Part shown: in pieces, positions 1 to 10,400 of the stretch | Numbering within the stretch: position 1 is the first letter of the stretch | Layout: the number at the start of each line of letters is the position of its first letter | Assembly (NCBI GenBank): GCA_001579985.1 | Contig: LRSR01011340.1 | Span: 1-28,108, forward strand | Direction: 5' to 3' | DNA: 28,108 nucleotides | Source: Hypsibius dujardini | Taxonomy: Eukaryota; Tardigrada; Eutardigrada; Parachela; Hypsibiidae | Translations under genes and position numbers: made by a program | The notes under the pieces: generated by a model | The model's database searches: none | Seen by the model: only the letters and a program-made list of their open reading frames with translations | What the model was told of the DNA's origin: nothing

Positions 1-1295
1 TAGAAAATGTTGCCATTTTAATATCATGCCGGTATGTGCTTTCTTGCCCATATAGGCTATTATCATTAGCGACTTCGTGGTTCCCTGGGAACACTCATCT
101 TAAACTAATTGATCCCAATAATTTGAATAATTTTTATTTTGAAGTGTTCCCCATTTTTTATTGTCAATATTTGGTTTCGTTCACGGCATATTACGATAAG
201 TCGTTGTGGTAAGCTGTAATAATACCAAGAAAATAATTTAGACGGAGATTAACGATCGTCGATAATTAGGTAAGATCCAGTATTTACTTGCTTCCAGGTA
301 ATTTGGATTATTCTAGTCTTCCGAGTCTGCGGATGCCGCTCTTACTGCAAGTATAAATCTAATTCCAAAAGCTCTCAGAACATTGAGCGAGGGAGCTCGA
401 TATCTGGAAAGACCGTCGATTCCGGGGAACCCTTAATGGCAACAGAGGTAACAAAAAACTCAAGCCTAATGGGTTTTAGGTGCGGTTGTAAAGTAACGGT
501 CATGTCAAGTTTAGTTGTTGTTTTTAGTTCTGACTCATTAAACATCCGGAACATTCTACTGGATGGTGCTGCAGAAGAATCAACAACTAACTTATCGGTG
601 TAAAATATTTACTCTCGTTTTTATAAAAAGTACCTATCTTTTTCTTTTTGAATCAGGTGCCCGTACCAGGTAAAAAAATTCATTTCGTCTAACGATAAGT
701 TTATGAAATTGAGAGTGCAGGTGCGATTTCACACACACCAAAAAAGCAGCTGTTTTTTCAGTTAGCTCCGCATCAGCCTCAACGCGCAAGTGGCGTCCCT
801 ACAGCACCGATTCCGACCATTCACAACCGAATTTCGTCATGGTTTTTTCTAACAATATCCAGAATACAATGATAGGAATTTTGTCTTTCTTAGGATGACG
901 TAGTGTCGCCCCGATTTTTTTTGATGTTATCAAAATTTAAAAATATTGTACGACCTAACCGATATTCAAATAAAAGTGTACAGCTGTGCGGATGTTTCTT
1001 TGACTGTCGTAGTTCGAGTTTCGGCACGCCGTGTGGGAAGTACCAATCTTTTTAATTTTAACCGCCGAGATAATTCTGTTGTGAAGTAAACAAGATGTAT
1101 TTTAATTTAAACATAAGCTGCTTTGTTTGATTTGTATTAATTAGTCTTGGTATTAATTGTAAAAATTTAGGGCCCACATCAACGAGATATTATTAGATGA
1201 CTATTTTATTATTATATCTTATAGTGGAGAACTTCCCATCGTCATGTACTTCCCATCCAAAAATTCTTGCTTGACTTTGAACGTTTATGTATTTC
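1..1295. other. AT-rich intergenic sequence, no gene seen
   Basis: All frames are broken by frequent stops and I see no recognisable protein, RNA gene or clear repeat. The base composition matches the other non-coding parts of the window. Confidence 0.5.
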
Positions 1296-1299
1296 TTAA

Positions 1300-1954
1300 C
1301 CCTCTGAGAACCAGTCAGCATACACTTGCTAGATTTGACGGTCACATTCGATTTTCAGCACGAGTTCTGGGTCTTTTCGTTCGCGGTTTTTTGCTTTGAT
1401 ATTTTTACCACATATTTATTTAAATTCAAAAAACAAATTTTGAAAAAAACTTTTCAAAGGGGTAGGAACCTACTTAGCACCACCTTGCTAACACTTGGAC
1501 CACCCGAACAACATCCAGTCCCACGGGTCGACATTTTTTTTCTCAGTATTGAAAAAATAAGGGACTTGAGACTGGTCCTTAGTGCATCTAGTAAAACTGG
1601 TATTGCAATATTCGAGTGAATACAAGTGGAGTTAAAAATTAGTAACTATTAGGAAAAGTTAAGAACTCTGCCTTATGATTCGCTGCGCTGCCACTGGTTG
1701 TAACCACTAAGAATGACGTGTAACTGACATTTTTTGACTGTGTAGTCACTCGTTCGACGGCTTTTTTTCCATTCTTCGTCAGCGGCGCCACGGTTCCCAC
1801 CACCACTGAAACGGTTACATTTGATGGTTGTGGGGAATTTTCCAAACGATTCCGTTAGGATTTGCAAGGAATCATTCAGCACTTTCCCTAATCTAGCAAA
1901 GTTTTGCTAGACCCGGTTCTATCCGTATACCCAAAACACCTGGTTACCAGAGGG
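1300..1954 (-). mobile_element. piggyBac-like element, decayed, about 655 bp
   Basis: Both ends touch a TTAA (1296-1299 and 1955-1958), the target site that piggyBac-type transposons duplicate. The left end reads CCCTCTGAGAACCAG at 1300-1314. The right end (1940-1954), read on the other strand, is CCCTCTGGTAACCAG, a match at 13 of 15 positions. A CCCT start directly after TTAA is typical of this superfamily. The interior carries only a fragment resembling the transposase C-terminus on the minus strand, so this is an internally deleted, non-autonomous copy. Seen directly: the ends and target sites. Inferred: the family. Confidence 0.7.
1690..1850 (-). pseudogene. relic of piggyBac transposase C-terminal cysteine-rich tail
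   Basis: The minus-strand translation contains the stretch GKFPTTIK followed about 20 residues later by KSRRTSDYTVKKCQLHV. This resembles the end of piggyBac/PGBD transposases, where a conserved HFP segment is followed by a short zinc-binding region of the form K-x-R-R-x-x-x-Y-x-C-x-x-C-x-x-x-L-C. Most of the expected cysteines are lost here, the reading frame is short, and none of the catalytic core is present. The position between TTAA-flanked inverted ends supports the assignment. The match was made by eye, so confidence is moderate. Confidence 0.45.
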
Positions 1955-1958
1955 TTAA

Positions 1959-2690
1959 AACTGGAATAGAAAGATTCCTAACTTCTACTAAGAAGTCATG
2001 GTAATTGAAAATGCAAAACGTCTTTTCTGTCTTTCGTCCTTGCGTGTTTACATGAAATATTTTAACACACTTTTAGTAAATTAAATAAACTTACAGCGAT
2101 TAGATGGATGAACCGAGTTTTAAGGAAAATTGCGTGACGACTGCAACAGATGTGACTGATTCCTTTGTGGAAGACTTCAACGGACTGCTCAGCGAATTTA
2201 GGCTGACGTTGGGATGGGAAGTACATACACGAAAACGTGAAATGACTTCTTCTGCACCAGTCGGGTATGAACGGTTAAGACTCCGTGCATGTAAATCATG
2301 GCTTTCGAAAAATCGCTGGATATGCGGATGGCGTAGCTCGTCTCCATGCGTTTGACGTCTGTTGTAACATGATTTTTAGTGTCTTGTTGGAAAGACGGGA
2401 TAATGTTTATTTTTTTACCACTGCATATTTTGGAAGCCAACATAGCAGCTGAAGACCAATATGCCCGATTTGATACGTGTAGCTAGGTCGTCCACCTACA
2501 GATGCGATACGAAACTGGCAATAAATGCATAAATTCTTACCGGAAGTTGAACGACTGTATCGACAGACTCCTTACGAATACTATTTGTTCCGTTGGGAAT
2601 TCTATCGCCAGAAGCTCTGAATGGTCGTCCTCTTTGAAAGAAGGCCCCCCACATCAGTTACATATGTAACAGCCTTGCGAGGCCTTTGCC
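1959..2690. other. non-coding stretch between two transposon relics
   Basis: Only short open frames of 83 codons or fewer occur, on both strands and overlapping, with no family resemblance. Part of it may be the decayed C-terminal end of the neighbouring minus-strand mariner copy, but I could not follow the protein match below about 2700. Confidence 0.35.
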
Positions 2691-2699
2691 TGGTTTTTC

Positions 2700-3330
2700 T
2701 TACCAGTTTCATCAAATGTTTGCTGATGTAAAAATGAGAGTTCTTGGCTTTACATCCTGGCACTGGCATGAATGTTGTGCGACACTAGATTTCTTTGTAG
2801 TCGAAAACGACGAGGAAGGATTTATTGACGCTGCGCCCACGCCGCACGACCGTTGGCCTAGCCTGTGCAGGAAAAATTCAGTCCACCGACATCCATTTCG
2901 TACGAAGGTCGTAGTAGTAGGAGTATATCTCATCTTCAATGATGATTCGTTTGAGTCTGATTTCGGAATTTCTGCTGAATATCTAGAGCATCGGCTCCGA
3001 AAATTTTTTGCGTGTCTGTTTTTGGTCTTCTGACAGCTTGTGAGGAAACCATCTGGCACAGACCTTTCTAAAATTCAGCTCTCGATGAAGAATAACTTGC
3101 AAGGCTGAGGATCCGATGCCCAATTCCTGCTCCATCTACTCGCATGTTCCGCGAAGATTTCGCTTAATGAGGCGCTGAACTTCAGAGACATTTGCGGGAG
3201 TCACTGCAGTTGCGGGGCGTCCTGAAAATGGTCGATCTTCCAGATCGATCTTTCGGGCCCGAAATTCACGAAAGCATCTCCAGACGGGTGCAATGGATGA
3301 AGCCAAGTCTCTAAAAGTTACTTTCAAACT
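2700..3330 (-). pseudogene. decayed mariner (Tc1/mariner superfamily) transposase
   Basis: Read on the minus strand from 3327 down, one frame runs for more than 600 bp with three in-frame stops (TAG at 3136-3138, TAG at 2983-2985, TGA at 2878-2880). Early in the frame it shows FREFRARKIDLEDRPFSGRP, the linker after the helix-turn-helix domain of mariner/SETMAR-type transposases. Further on come IIEDEIYSYYYDLRTKWM, corresponding to the block with the first catalytic Asp, and SFLVVFDYKEI, corresponding to the LxxFFDxKG block. The second and third catalytic regions are unrecognisable and I found no inverted ends. It is a dead, old copy, unrelated in sequence to the maT-like element about 2 kb away. 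Confidence 0.7.
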
Positions 3331-3339
3331 GTTATAACA

Positions 3340-5299
3340 TTCAAGAGGGGATTTCTAATTTTTAAAATCATTCAATGCAGCGCTTTGGAGAGCTTTTTTA
3401 ACACAATGCATGATCAATCGACTGATTTTTCACGTTTTTACAAGTGAGCTTCGCTATTGCGTTTGACCATTGGCCAGTTGTTCGCCAACCTTACTGAAAC
3501 GCTTATTTCTTATTCATAATACCTTACTAGTTCCAAGTAAATTTGATTGCCCATTATGTTTTTAAAAATGGATTTACAATAATTTCAGCATGCCCCTTGT
3601 AGAGCTCACTAACTGCGAGTATTTAAATGTAGTTCGCGTTTATTAATATAAACATTTTCGACTTAGTCTTTTGATAAGAATACAACACGAATATATTAAA
3701 CATTTATTTTTCCTGAATATAAAAGCAATACTGTAGCGGGACGATTCTAAGGCACAACGCAAACTGCATTTTCCGTATATACGGCCTCAGGAATGCGTAA
3801 AAAACCACTTATCCACTGAAATGCACTTTATTCTTCAATCAAGCACCTTACCAACAGCCCACATGCGTGTGATGTTCAGAAATCATCAGTCAAGAGATCA
3901 ATCAACCTAAAAAGCATGCTGGGTGTATGTGTGTCTGTCTGTCTGTTATAGTCATGGGCGAGTTAATCACATTCGGTGCTCGCATATAACTGCCATGTGC
4001 AGTCAAGGGCGCCCTACCTTTCGAACTACAGTGCATATCAAGCTCGAGCGTTGCCAAAGATGAACGTCTGAAAGCTTTAGGCACTGGCTCTCAATAAACG
4101 ATGAAATCTGTTTGTTCTCGGTACTAGTAAGAAATACTTGAACTTAAGGCATCCATTCTGTTTTCGCAAAATAATTGACTAAGGTCCACGGTCTTTCCAT
4201 CGATCGCATCGATTGCTAGTTCCTAAGATTCCCACAACGGTTGGCATTCCCATGAACCGCTTGAAACTGGTATAACCGTTCAGCTATGCCCCAAACTATA
4301 CAGCCCTATGCCTGTACTAGAATTCGACACAGGAATTTTTAATATTTTGTGCTATACTGTAACTCCCTAATCTCTTGGGCTACGAGAATTAACATATGAA
4401 CATGAGGATATTCCGGACTTTGTTTTTCTAAACAACAAAAACAATCCTCAGTTGAAGCTACACGAGGTGTCGCTAAGGCAATTTTATAGTTTTAAGAACG
4501 ACTATACAACATTTTGAAGAAGAAAAAACGCTGTCCGGAACGTGATTATATTCTAAAGTGGTTTAATCAGTGTACGACTTCCTTTCCCACCATTTTCGAC
4601 CCATCTTTTTCAACCAAGGTTTCAACCACCCTCCCCTTTCGCCATAAAATTTATTAAAAAAGGTACCCACAGTACGAATACAGTAAGGAGAGACGTCGCT
4701 ACTAAAAAGTGTTTGCGAGCGAATGAGTTTTTCTGTTTTGCTTTTAACACGAGTCGCATGCAACCTTCTCATTGCCTTAGCGCAAAATCAAGATTGCAAT
4801 AACACAACACACCGAATGGGAATAGATGCAATACTGGAGCTATAAAATTATGGCTCCGATTCGCGTGAATGCCAAAAATTTGATAAAGTTCCCTTCCCAA
4901 AAGAGGATTGCACTGTGTTTAGCGATTTTGTTATCGATTCTTCTGCAGGACCGTGATCTAAAATGTCTGCTTATTTTCCGCATACTCAACTCGAGAGTTC
5001 TCCTTATCACTGGGCTCGTCACTGTTCGCGTCAAGTAATCATTCCTATGCGTCCTTCTGTACTTTTCATCGGTACTGCGTATTTTGAACGGCACGACTTG
5101 TGGATGTATCCTCAAATCTAAGAGACTTTCATTTGACTGTTTGGCGCAAAAGCTTCCACTAAAACGGAATCAGAATTCCCAGTCCAATGCCTCCATTGAG
5201 CACTGGGAAGTCCACAACCATTGAATCACTTAGACACACACAGCCAATAGGCGTTCCGCCTTTTTGAGCCAGGAAAGAGCAGACTCAACTCAGCACTAC
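3340..5299. other. intergenic sequence, no gene seen
   Basis: No convincing coding sequence or structured repeat. A short GTGTGT/CTGT microsatellite lies near 3926-3950. Open frames here are 91 codons or fewer and show no family resemblance. Confidence 0.4.
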
Positions 5300-5301
5300 T
5301 A

Positions 5302-5335
5302 CAGGTGCCGGCAGCAAAGTTGGACCAGTTTGCGC
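5302..5335. repeat. left terminal inverted repeat of the maT-like element
   Basis: 34 bp identical to the reverse complement of 6558-6591, directly after TA at 5300-5301. Confidence 0.95.
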
Positions 5336-5447
5336 GCCATCGCACAGCTGATTGGTTTCTTTTGTAACAACCCATCTCACATTGTTTTTGAGTAAAACCA
5401 AGTCAGCCGTTGTAAAAAACCATTTGTTGACGTTTGAACAATCAACC

Positions 5448-6524
5448 ATGCTTGCTCCAATTAATTCTGAAACGAGGGGCGCCATCTTGGCCCACCATCG
5501 AAACGGCCATTCTCATAGAAAAATAGTCGATGCTTTGTTTGACCTGGCCTTTTCGGTTTCGAAGTCTACTGTCACTCGCGTTATCACGGAATTTGAACGG
5601 GAGAAGCGAGGAATCCTCAAACCAGCAAAAAAGCTCGATCCCCAGTGCCTGCCGTCCAAGCGTACCAAGGATCTCATCAGAAAAGTGAACGCAGCGACGA
5701 ATGTGGATAATCCTCCCACCCTGGACCAAATGACTGAACGGTACGATGTCTCTGAAAGGACAATTCGTCGAGTTTTGAGGGAAAATCTGCAATCGGACTG
5801 GTTGAAGAAGACCAAAACGCATGCCCTGTCAAACAAGCAAGTGCAGCAGCGTCTTGACTGTGGACCTCGGTTTCTCAAGCTTCTGAGGGTTGATCGATGG
5901 AAGTATGTAGTGTTTTTTAATGAGTTCTGGCAGTCTATGAATGATTGTGGTGGAATCCGGGACTGTTACTACCGGAAAAAGGGAAAACCAGTTCCGGAAA
6001 GTCGCACCAAAAAGTGGAAGCAGACATTCCCCAAAAAGGTGATGTGCGCCGCAGGAGTGTCGTACTGCGGTGCGACGGGCATCTACTTCGTCCCACCGAC
6101 CAGCGAAGTCAATTCAGCGTTCTTCCTCAACAATATCGTGAAGCCAATAGTAGAAAAAGACGTCCCCAGACTCTACCCGGGAGAAAAACACAAAGTCGTC
6201 CTCGACTTTGATAGAGCTTCCAGTCACACGACGCCTGCGGTTTATTCCTACCTCAAATCATAAAAAGTCAAGTACATCGGGAAAGAGGATTCAATGGCCA
6301 ACAGCCCTGACCTGAGTCCTATGGATTTCGATCCGAACGGGATTTTTAAAAAATCAATTTTTGAGAAAAAACCCAAAGGCATCCCTGTTTTGCAACGTGC
6401 AGCGCGCCAGGTCTGGAAGGAATTCCCACTTAGCGTTTGTCGCTATGTTATGAAATCCTGGAAAGGAAGGGTGATTCAAATGCTAGACGCAAAGGGCTTT
6501 CAGATTGAAAACGCAAAAAAATAG
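5448..6524 (+). pseudogene. maT-like transposase, one premature stop and a lost catalytic Asp
   Basis: Family role: DDE/D transposase that binds the inverted ends and moves the element by cut and paste. The frame gives about 358 codons, the normal size. I chose the ATG at 5448 (context ACCATG) because the helix-turn-helix part begins just after it; an upstream in-frame ATG at 5352 adds 32 residues without family character. Paired helix-turn-helix regions occupy about residues 5-130, including SERTIRRVLREN. The catalytic core follows. The first acidic position reads FFNEFW, so Asn158 stands where Asp is needed. The second is Asp255 (LDFDRASSH) and the third Asp293 (NSPDLSPMDF). A single in-frame TAA at 6261-6263 splits the frame between the second and third catalytic residues. 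Two independent lesions make it inactive. Confidence 0.9.
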
Positions 6525-6557
6525 AATAAAATACACACAACGGTGAAAAACTCGTTT

Positions 6558-6591
6558 GCGCAAACTGGTCCAACTTTGCTGCCGGCACCTG
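6558..6591. repeat. right terminal inverted repeat of the maT-like element
   Basis: 34 bp identical to the reverse complement of 5302-5335, directly before TA at 6592-6593. Confidence 0.95.
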
Positions 6592-6593
6592 TA

Positions 6594-7437
6594 CTATGTA
6601 GTTTCGGTTGTTGGGCAATCAAGTCTCCGAATAGAGGAGGCCGGGCCCGAAAAAAATTGTGGCCTTACAGTAATTAGCAAAATGCAGTTTTTGGCTTCAA
6701 GGTTTGTACGTTCTTGTACATGTGGTCTAAACGGCAAATTTTGAAGAAAAATCTGACTCGGGTTACAGGGACATATGGATATTCCCTGGTCGTTGCCGAG
6801 CCGATCTACTTTCCGTGCGATACTTTGTCAAAACAGTGTGTCCGCAAATTCAGGATTGAGGCCAACAGTAACAGTTCGATAAGGAAAATAAACCCAAATT
6901 ATTCCAGAAATTACTGCGAAGATTTGTTTGTCTAACCTTTTATCGACTTTGGTGCTACTGTACCTGTAAGTGCACGATTCTAACCTTTGCCCTGGCAGTA
7001 AATATTCTGATCGATTTAATATTAGAGAAATTATCACTTGTCTGATTGACTTTTTACCGCTGGGTGGATGCGCATGCACTTCACGTTGGCTTCATTTTAC
7101 AAGATTCATAACATGCAACTGACAAACACTTAATGCAAATTTATATTTTATGGCTTCTTTGCGGCAACGACTCAACCAATCTCGCATTTTCTGCTGTAGC
7201 ACAAATCACTCATGCATGTCATACGTGTCCATAACAAATTACTTTACCATATACATACGTTCAAAGGAGGGGCGACCTTAATCATTTCAATGAATGACTG
7301 TTGCGTTTTTTGGAATCATTCCCATTCCATGACTGGCCAAATTGTTAACATGCCATAATTAGAATCAAATACTGAGATCTCCGTTGTGTGGGACTTTTTG
7401 GTAACAGTTCATTCAAAATTGTAATGAGCACAACACA
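6594..7437. promoter_or_regulatory. 5' flank of the receptor gene; probable promoter region
   Basis: No gene is visible. It lies between the maT-like element and the start codon of the receptor gene, so the promoter is expected here. An AT-rich stretch near 7138-7150 could serve as a TATA-type site, but nothing is decisive. Sequence just before the start is ACAACACA-ATG. Confidence 0.3.
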
Positions 7438-10400
7438 ATGCTTCCAAATCCTGTTTGTTATACGCTTTTATGGCTGTGGTCTCTATTGGGTAAAGCTACA
7501 GCTAGCACTATTACTCAAGTCCCGACACTAACTGCAATTGGGACCGTGAAGCCCACCTTGCATATTGAGTTTATATTGACTGGTTTCTTCGGTTGTTTCC
7601 CACCCGATATGACCTTCCAACAAACTGCCGTGGCCAGTGCCGTCCAACGTTTGCGGGATCTCTATCCTAAACACCACTGGACATGGACTCTACTTGCGGA
7701 ACCGCAAAATGCAGTGCTAGGCGATATCAACGTCATTCTGGCTCAGTGGTACAATCAAAGACGGAATCCCAATTGGGTTCACATCATCGTCGGTCTTGGT
7801 GCGTGCAATATGACTTAAGAATATATTCTTCTCGATGTTGTGGAATAAAAGGCATGTTCCGCAATATTGTTTGCGGTTATTTTATGGCTTGTATTTACTC
7901 TACTCTGTCCGTTTACAGCTTGCCTTGAAGCTTTGCCAATGAGCGATCTTCTTGGAAATTACGACGTTTTGCTAATTACTAGGTATTATTCTGACACACC
8001 GCTTCTGGTGTGCACTTTGTGTTAAGTAAAGAATGGTATTTAATCAAGTTTAGAGTGACTTGACATAAAAACATTATTACATTAAGACATTTTAAAGAAC
8101 ATCACTTAACGCTAGCGCGGGTCGAATATTCTTGCCCGTTGCGGGGGGGGGCTGTTTCGCTCAGTGTTATCGGTCGTTGAGTATCAACACCCCTACGAAC
8201 TTTTTTGACTGAGGCTTTTAGAGAAAGGATTGCCGCCTTCCCAACCACTTTCTTACTAAACTTACAAGGTCCTACCAAGAATTTCTAGTTTATTTTCTTT
8301 TTTTGCAAACTATTTAGCTCAGTTTTAGTGGACTTATGTGAACTACATTCATTGTATCTCTTCCCTTCGTTTTCCTAGTGGAGGCTCGGACCGGCTCATG
8401 CGAGATCGTCAGCGATGTCCAACCTTTCTATCTACAACACCGTACGCTCAGTCCGGAGCTGTTGTCTGCAGCCTTCTGAACGTCCTCAATTGGACGACGG
8501 TCTTTGTTGGACTAGATAGTCAGGTTAAAACGTCATACCACCAGTTTTCTTTCAATCAAATTACTAACAAATTGGTCGGTTGTGGAGTAACATTTACCGC
8601 CACCACTGCACCTTTCTCGACTGGGTCATCGATTAGTAGAATTCTCATGGAATTCAATCGGAAGAGCCGAGGTACTTGCCGATACTTACTGAATCCCTGC
8701 AGTAGAAAACAAATCCTAGTGATATGAACCACTGTTATCTACCAAAAAATTCAATTCACTCTTATTTTCATTTTTTTCTAAAGTTTTCCTGTATTTTGGA
8801 GAGCCGCCGGGGTTGCGAAACCTTTTGGTAAGTAAATGGGAGTTAGTTATTCGAAAAATCGATTTGGTTCAAGGCCAATTGCCACACTTCGGAGGAGAGA
8901 GTTATGTTACACACGCAAACGTTTCGCAAAAAGCAAACAAAAACAGGTACCAAGAAACAAAAGCAGGTATTAGCAAAGGCTGAAAAGGAATTTATTTGGA
9001 ATCACTTACGTTACAGATTAACGTTTGGATTGTTAGATTGCAGCTGCAGAGTCTGAGATGACCCATGGAGATCATGTACGTGTATGAATAGAGGCCGCCA
9101 GAAAACAAATAACCACCCACTGTGGAACTTCTGTATCACTTTTGCGTTTGTTTTTATCAATCACTTCGAATAATGCGTCAATTCTTGGATAATATTTAGC
9201 AGATTCAGATTAATTAAAAACAGCAAAGAACGTATTCCAATCCATATCTTGAAGCCTTGAATACAAAGCATATCATTTTTTTAACAATTTTCAACTAATA
9301 AACAAATTAATGCATCTTGCGGGCACTATTGCTTAAAAAGATTAAAAGTCTGAGAGTATAACAGCTTTGCATCATTTTAGGTTTACCTGGCTATATGTCA
9401 GCTAAACATTGCACGTTATGGAATCTTTACGTGGCAGCAACACGATGAAGACGACGAGGTAACTCATCCTCGGCAGGATGTACTGCAACTCATGTACTGC
9501 AACTTACATTTTATACAATATTGTTAATCGATGTTCTTCTTCGGATAGAAAGTGAAAATGGCCTATCGGTCGGTGTTGTTGTTGTCGATAATGGATGAGG
9601 AGCTGTACGGGTTGCCGTCATTCCTCAGTCTCGTGCAGGAATGGGCAGTCAGATATCAAAGCATGTTCAATAAAACGGCATTAAATAGTAACCTGGTAAG
9701 ATCATAGGCAACCACTACTCGTACGAAAATTTCTCGGTTTCTGGAATATTCAAATGGACTCAAGCTGTTCATTTCTTTACGTTTTCCTTGTAAGAGGGTC
9801 ACCGCTTTGATCGCATCTCATGCAGCAACGGAAATAGCCGGCATAGTAAGTCAGGGTTGCAGCCTCTAAACGATTAATCTGGCCAATTACGGGTCCGGGG
9901 CGGGGCAAATCCACCTCTCCCAAATTTTGTACACAAAATATCCATTACATCTTTGACAAGGCACAAAGTTAGTCATATCCATCACAAGTGTAACGGCGGC
10001 CTCCGGTCACCGACATTTGTTATCATTTTCAGAATGTTAGCGATTGATTTTGATACACTGGTATTTTACTATAAATACACCCCACAACAAATTGAAACGT
10101 ACGGTATGCGACAGAGATAGATATATAAGTAGATAAATATTATTTTCAGCGATATCTTAAACAAAAGCAAAACAAAGACAAACTGCATCAAAAGCAGAAA
10201 TAAAGTAGATTACATTAAAGGTTCAGAATACACTGTACCATATTGCTGGTTCGAGTAAAACCATCTGGAGAAAGGTTGTTGGGTGTGAAAATCAAAATAT
10301 CTGTTCGTCGTTATACTCCACTGACAAGGGAAGCGAACGATAGTTGACACGCCGATCTGTCTGAATTTTTTGTTTCAAATAGTGGACTAAATTAATAGAT

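Larger units (their letters stand above)
5302..6591 (+). mobile_element. maT-like Tc1/mariner element, full length (1290 bp), inactive
   Basis: The element begins and ends with a 34-bp perfect inverted repeat (5302-5335 and 6558-6591) starting CAGGTGCCGG. It is bordered by the dinucleotide TA on each side (5300-5301 and 6592-6593), the target duplication of this superfamily. A single transposase gene fills the interior. The catalytic spacing, with 37 residues between the second and third acidic residues, places it in the DD37D (maT) group. Perfect ends next to a clean TA duplication suggest a fairly recent insertion, although the transposase itself is broken. Confidence 0.92.

Noticed and set aside
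2198-2443. Minus-strand frame that could be the C-terminal end of the mariner relic
   Set aside because: Resemblance to mariner C-termini is too weak and the intervening sequence could not be followed.
10033-10103. Exon-like stretch with a good acceptor (TTTTCAG) and donor, encoding LAIDFDTLVFYYKYT in one frame
   Set aside because: The length and phase do not fit the receptor exons on either side, and the stretch 9795-9845 fills the gap in phase; kept only as an alternative.
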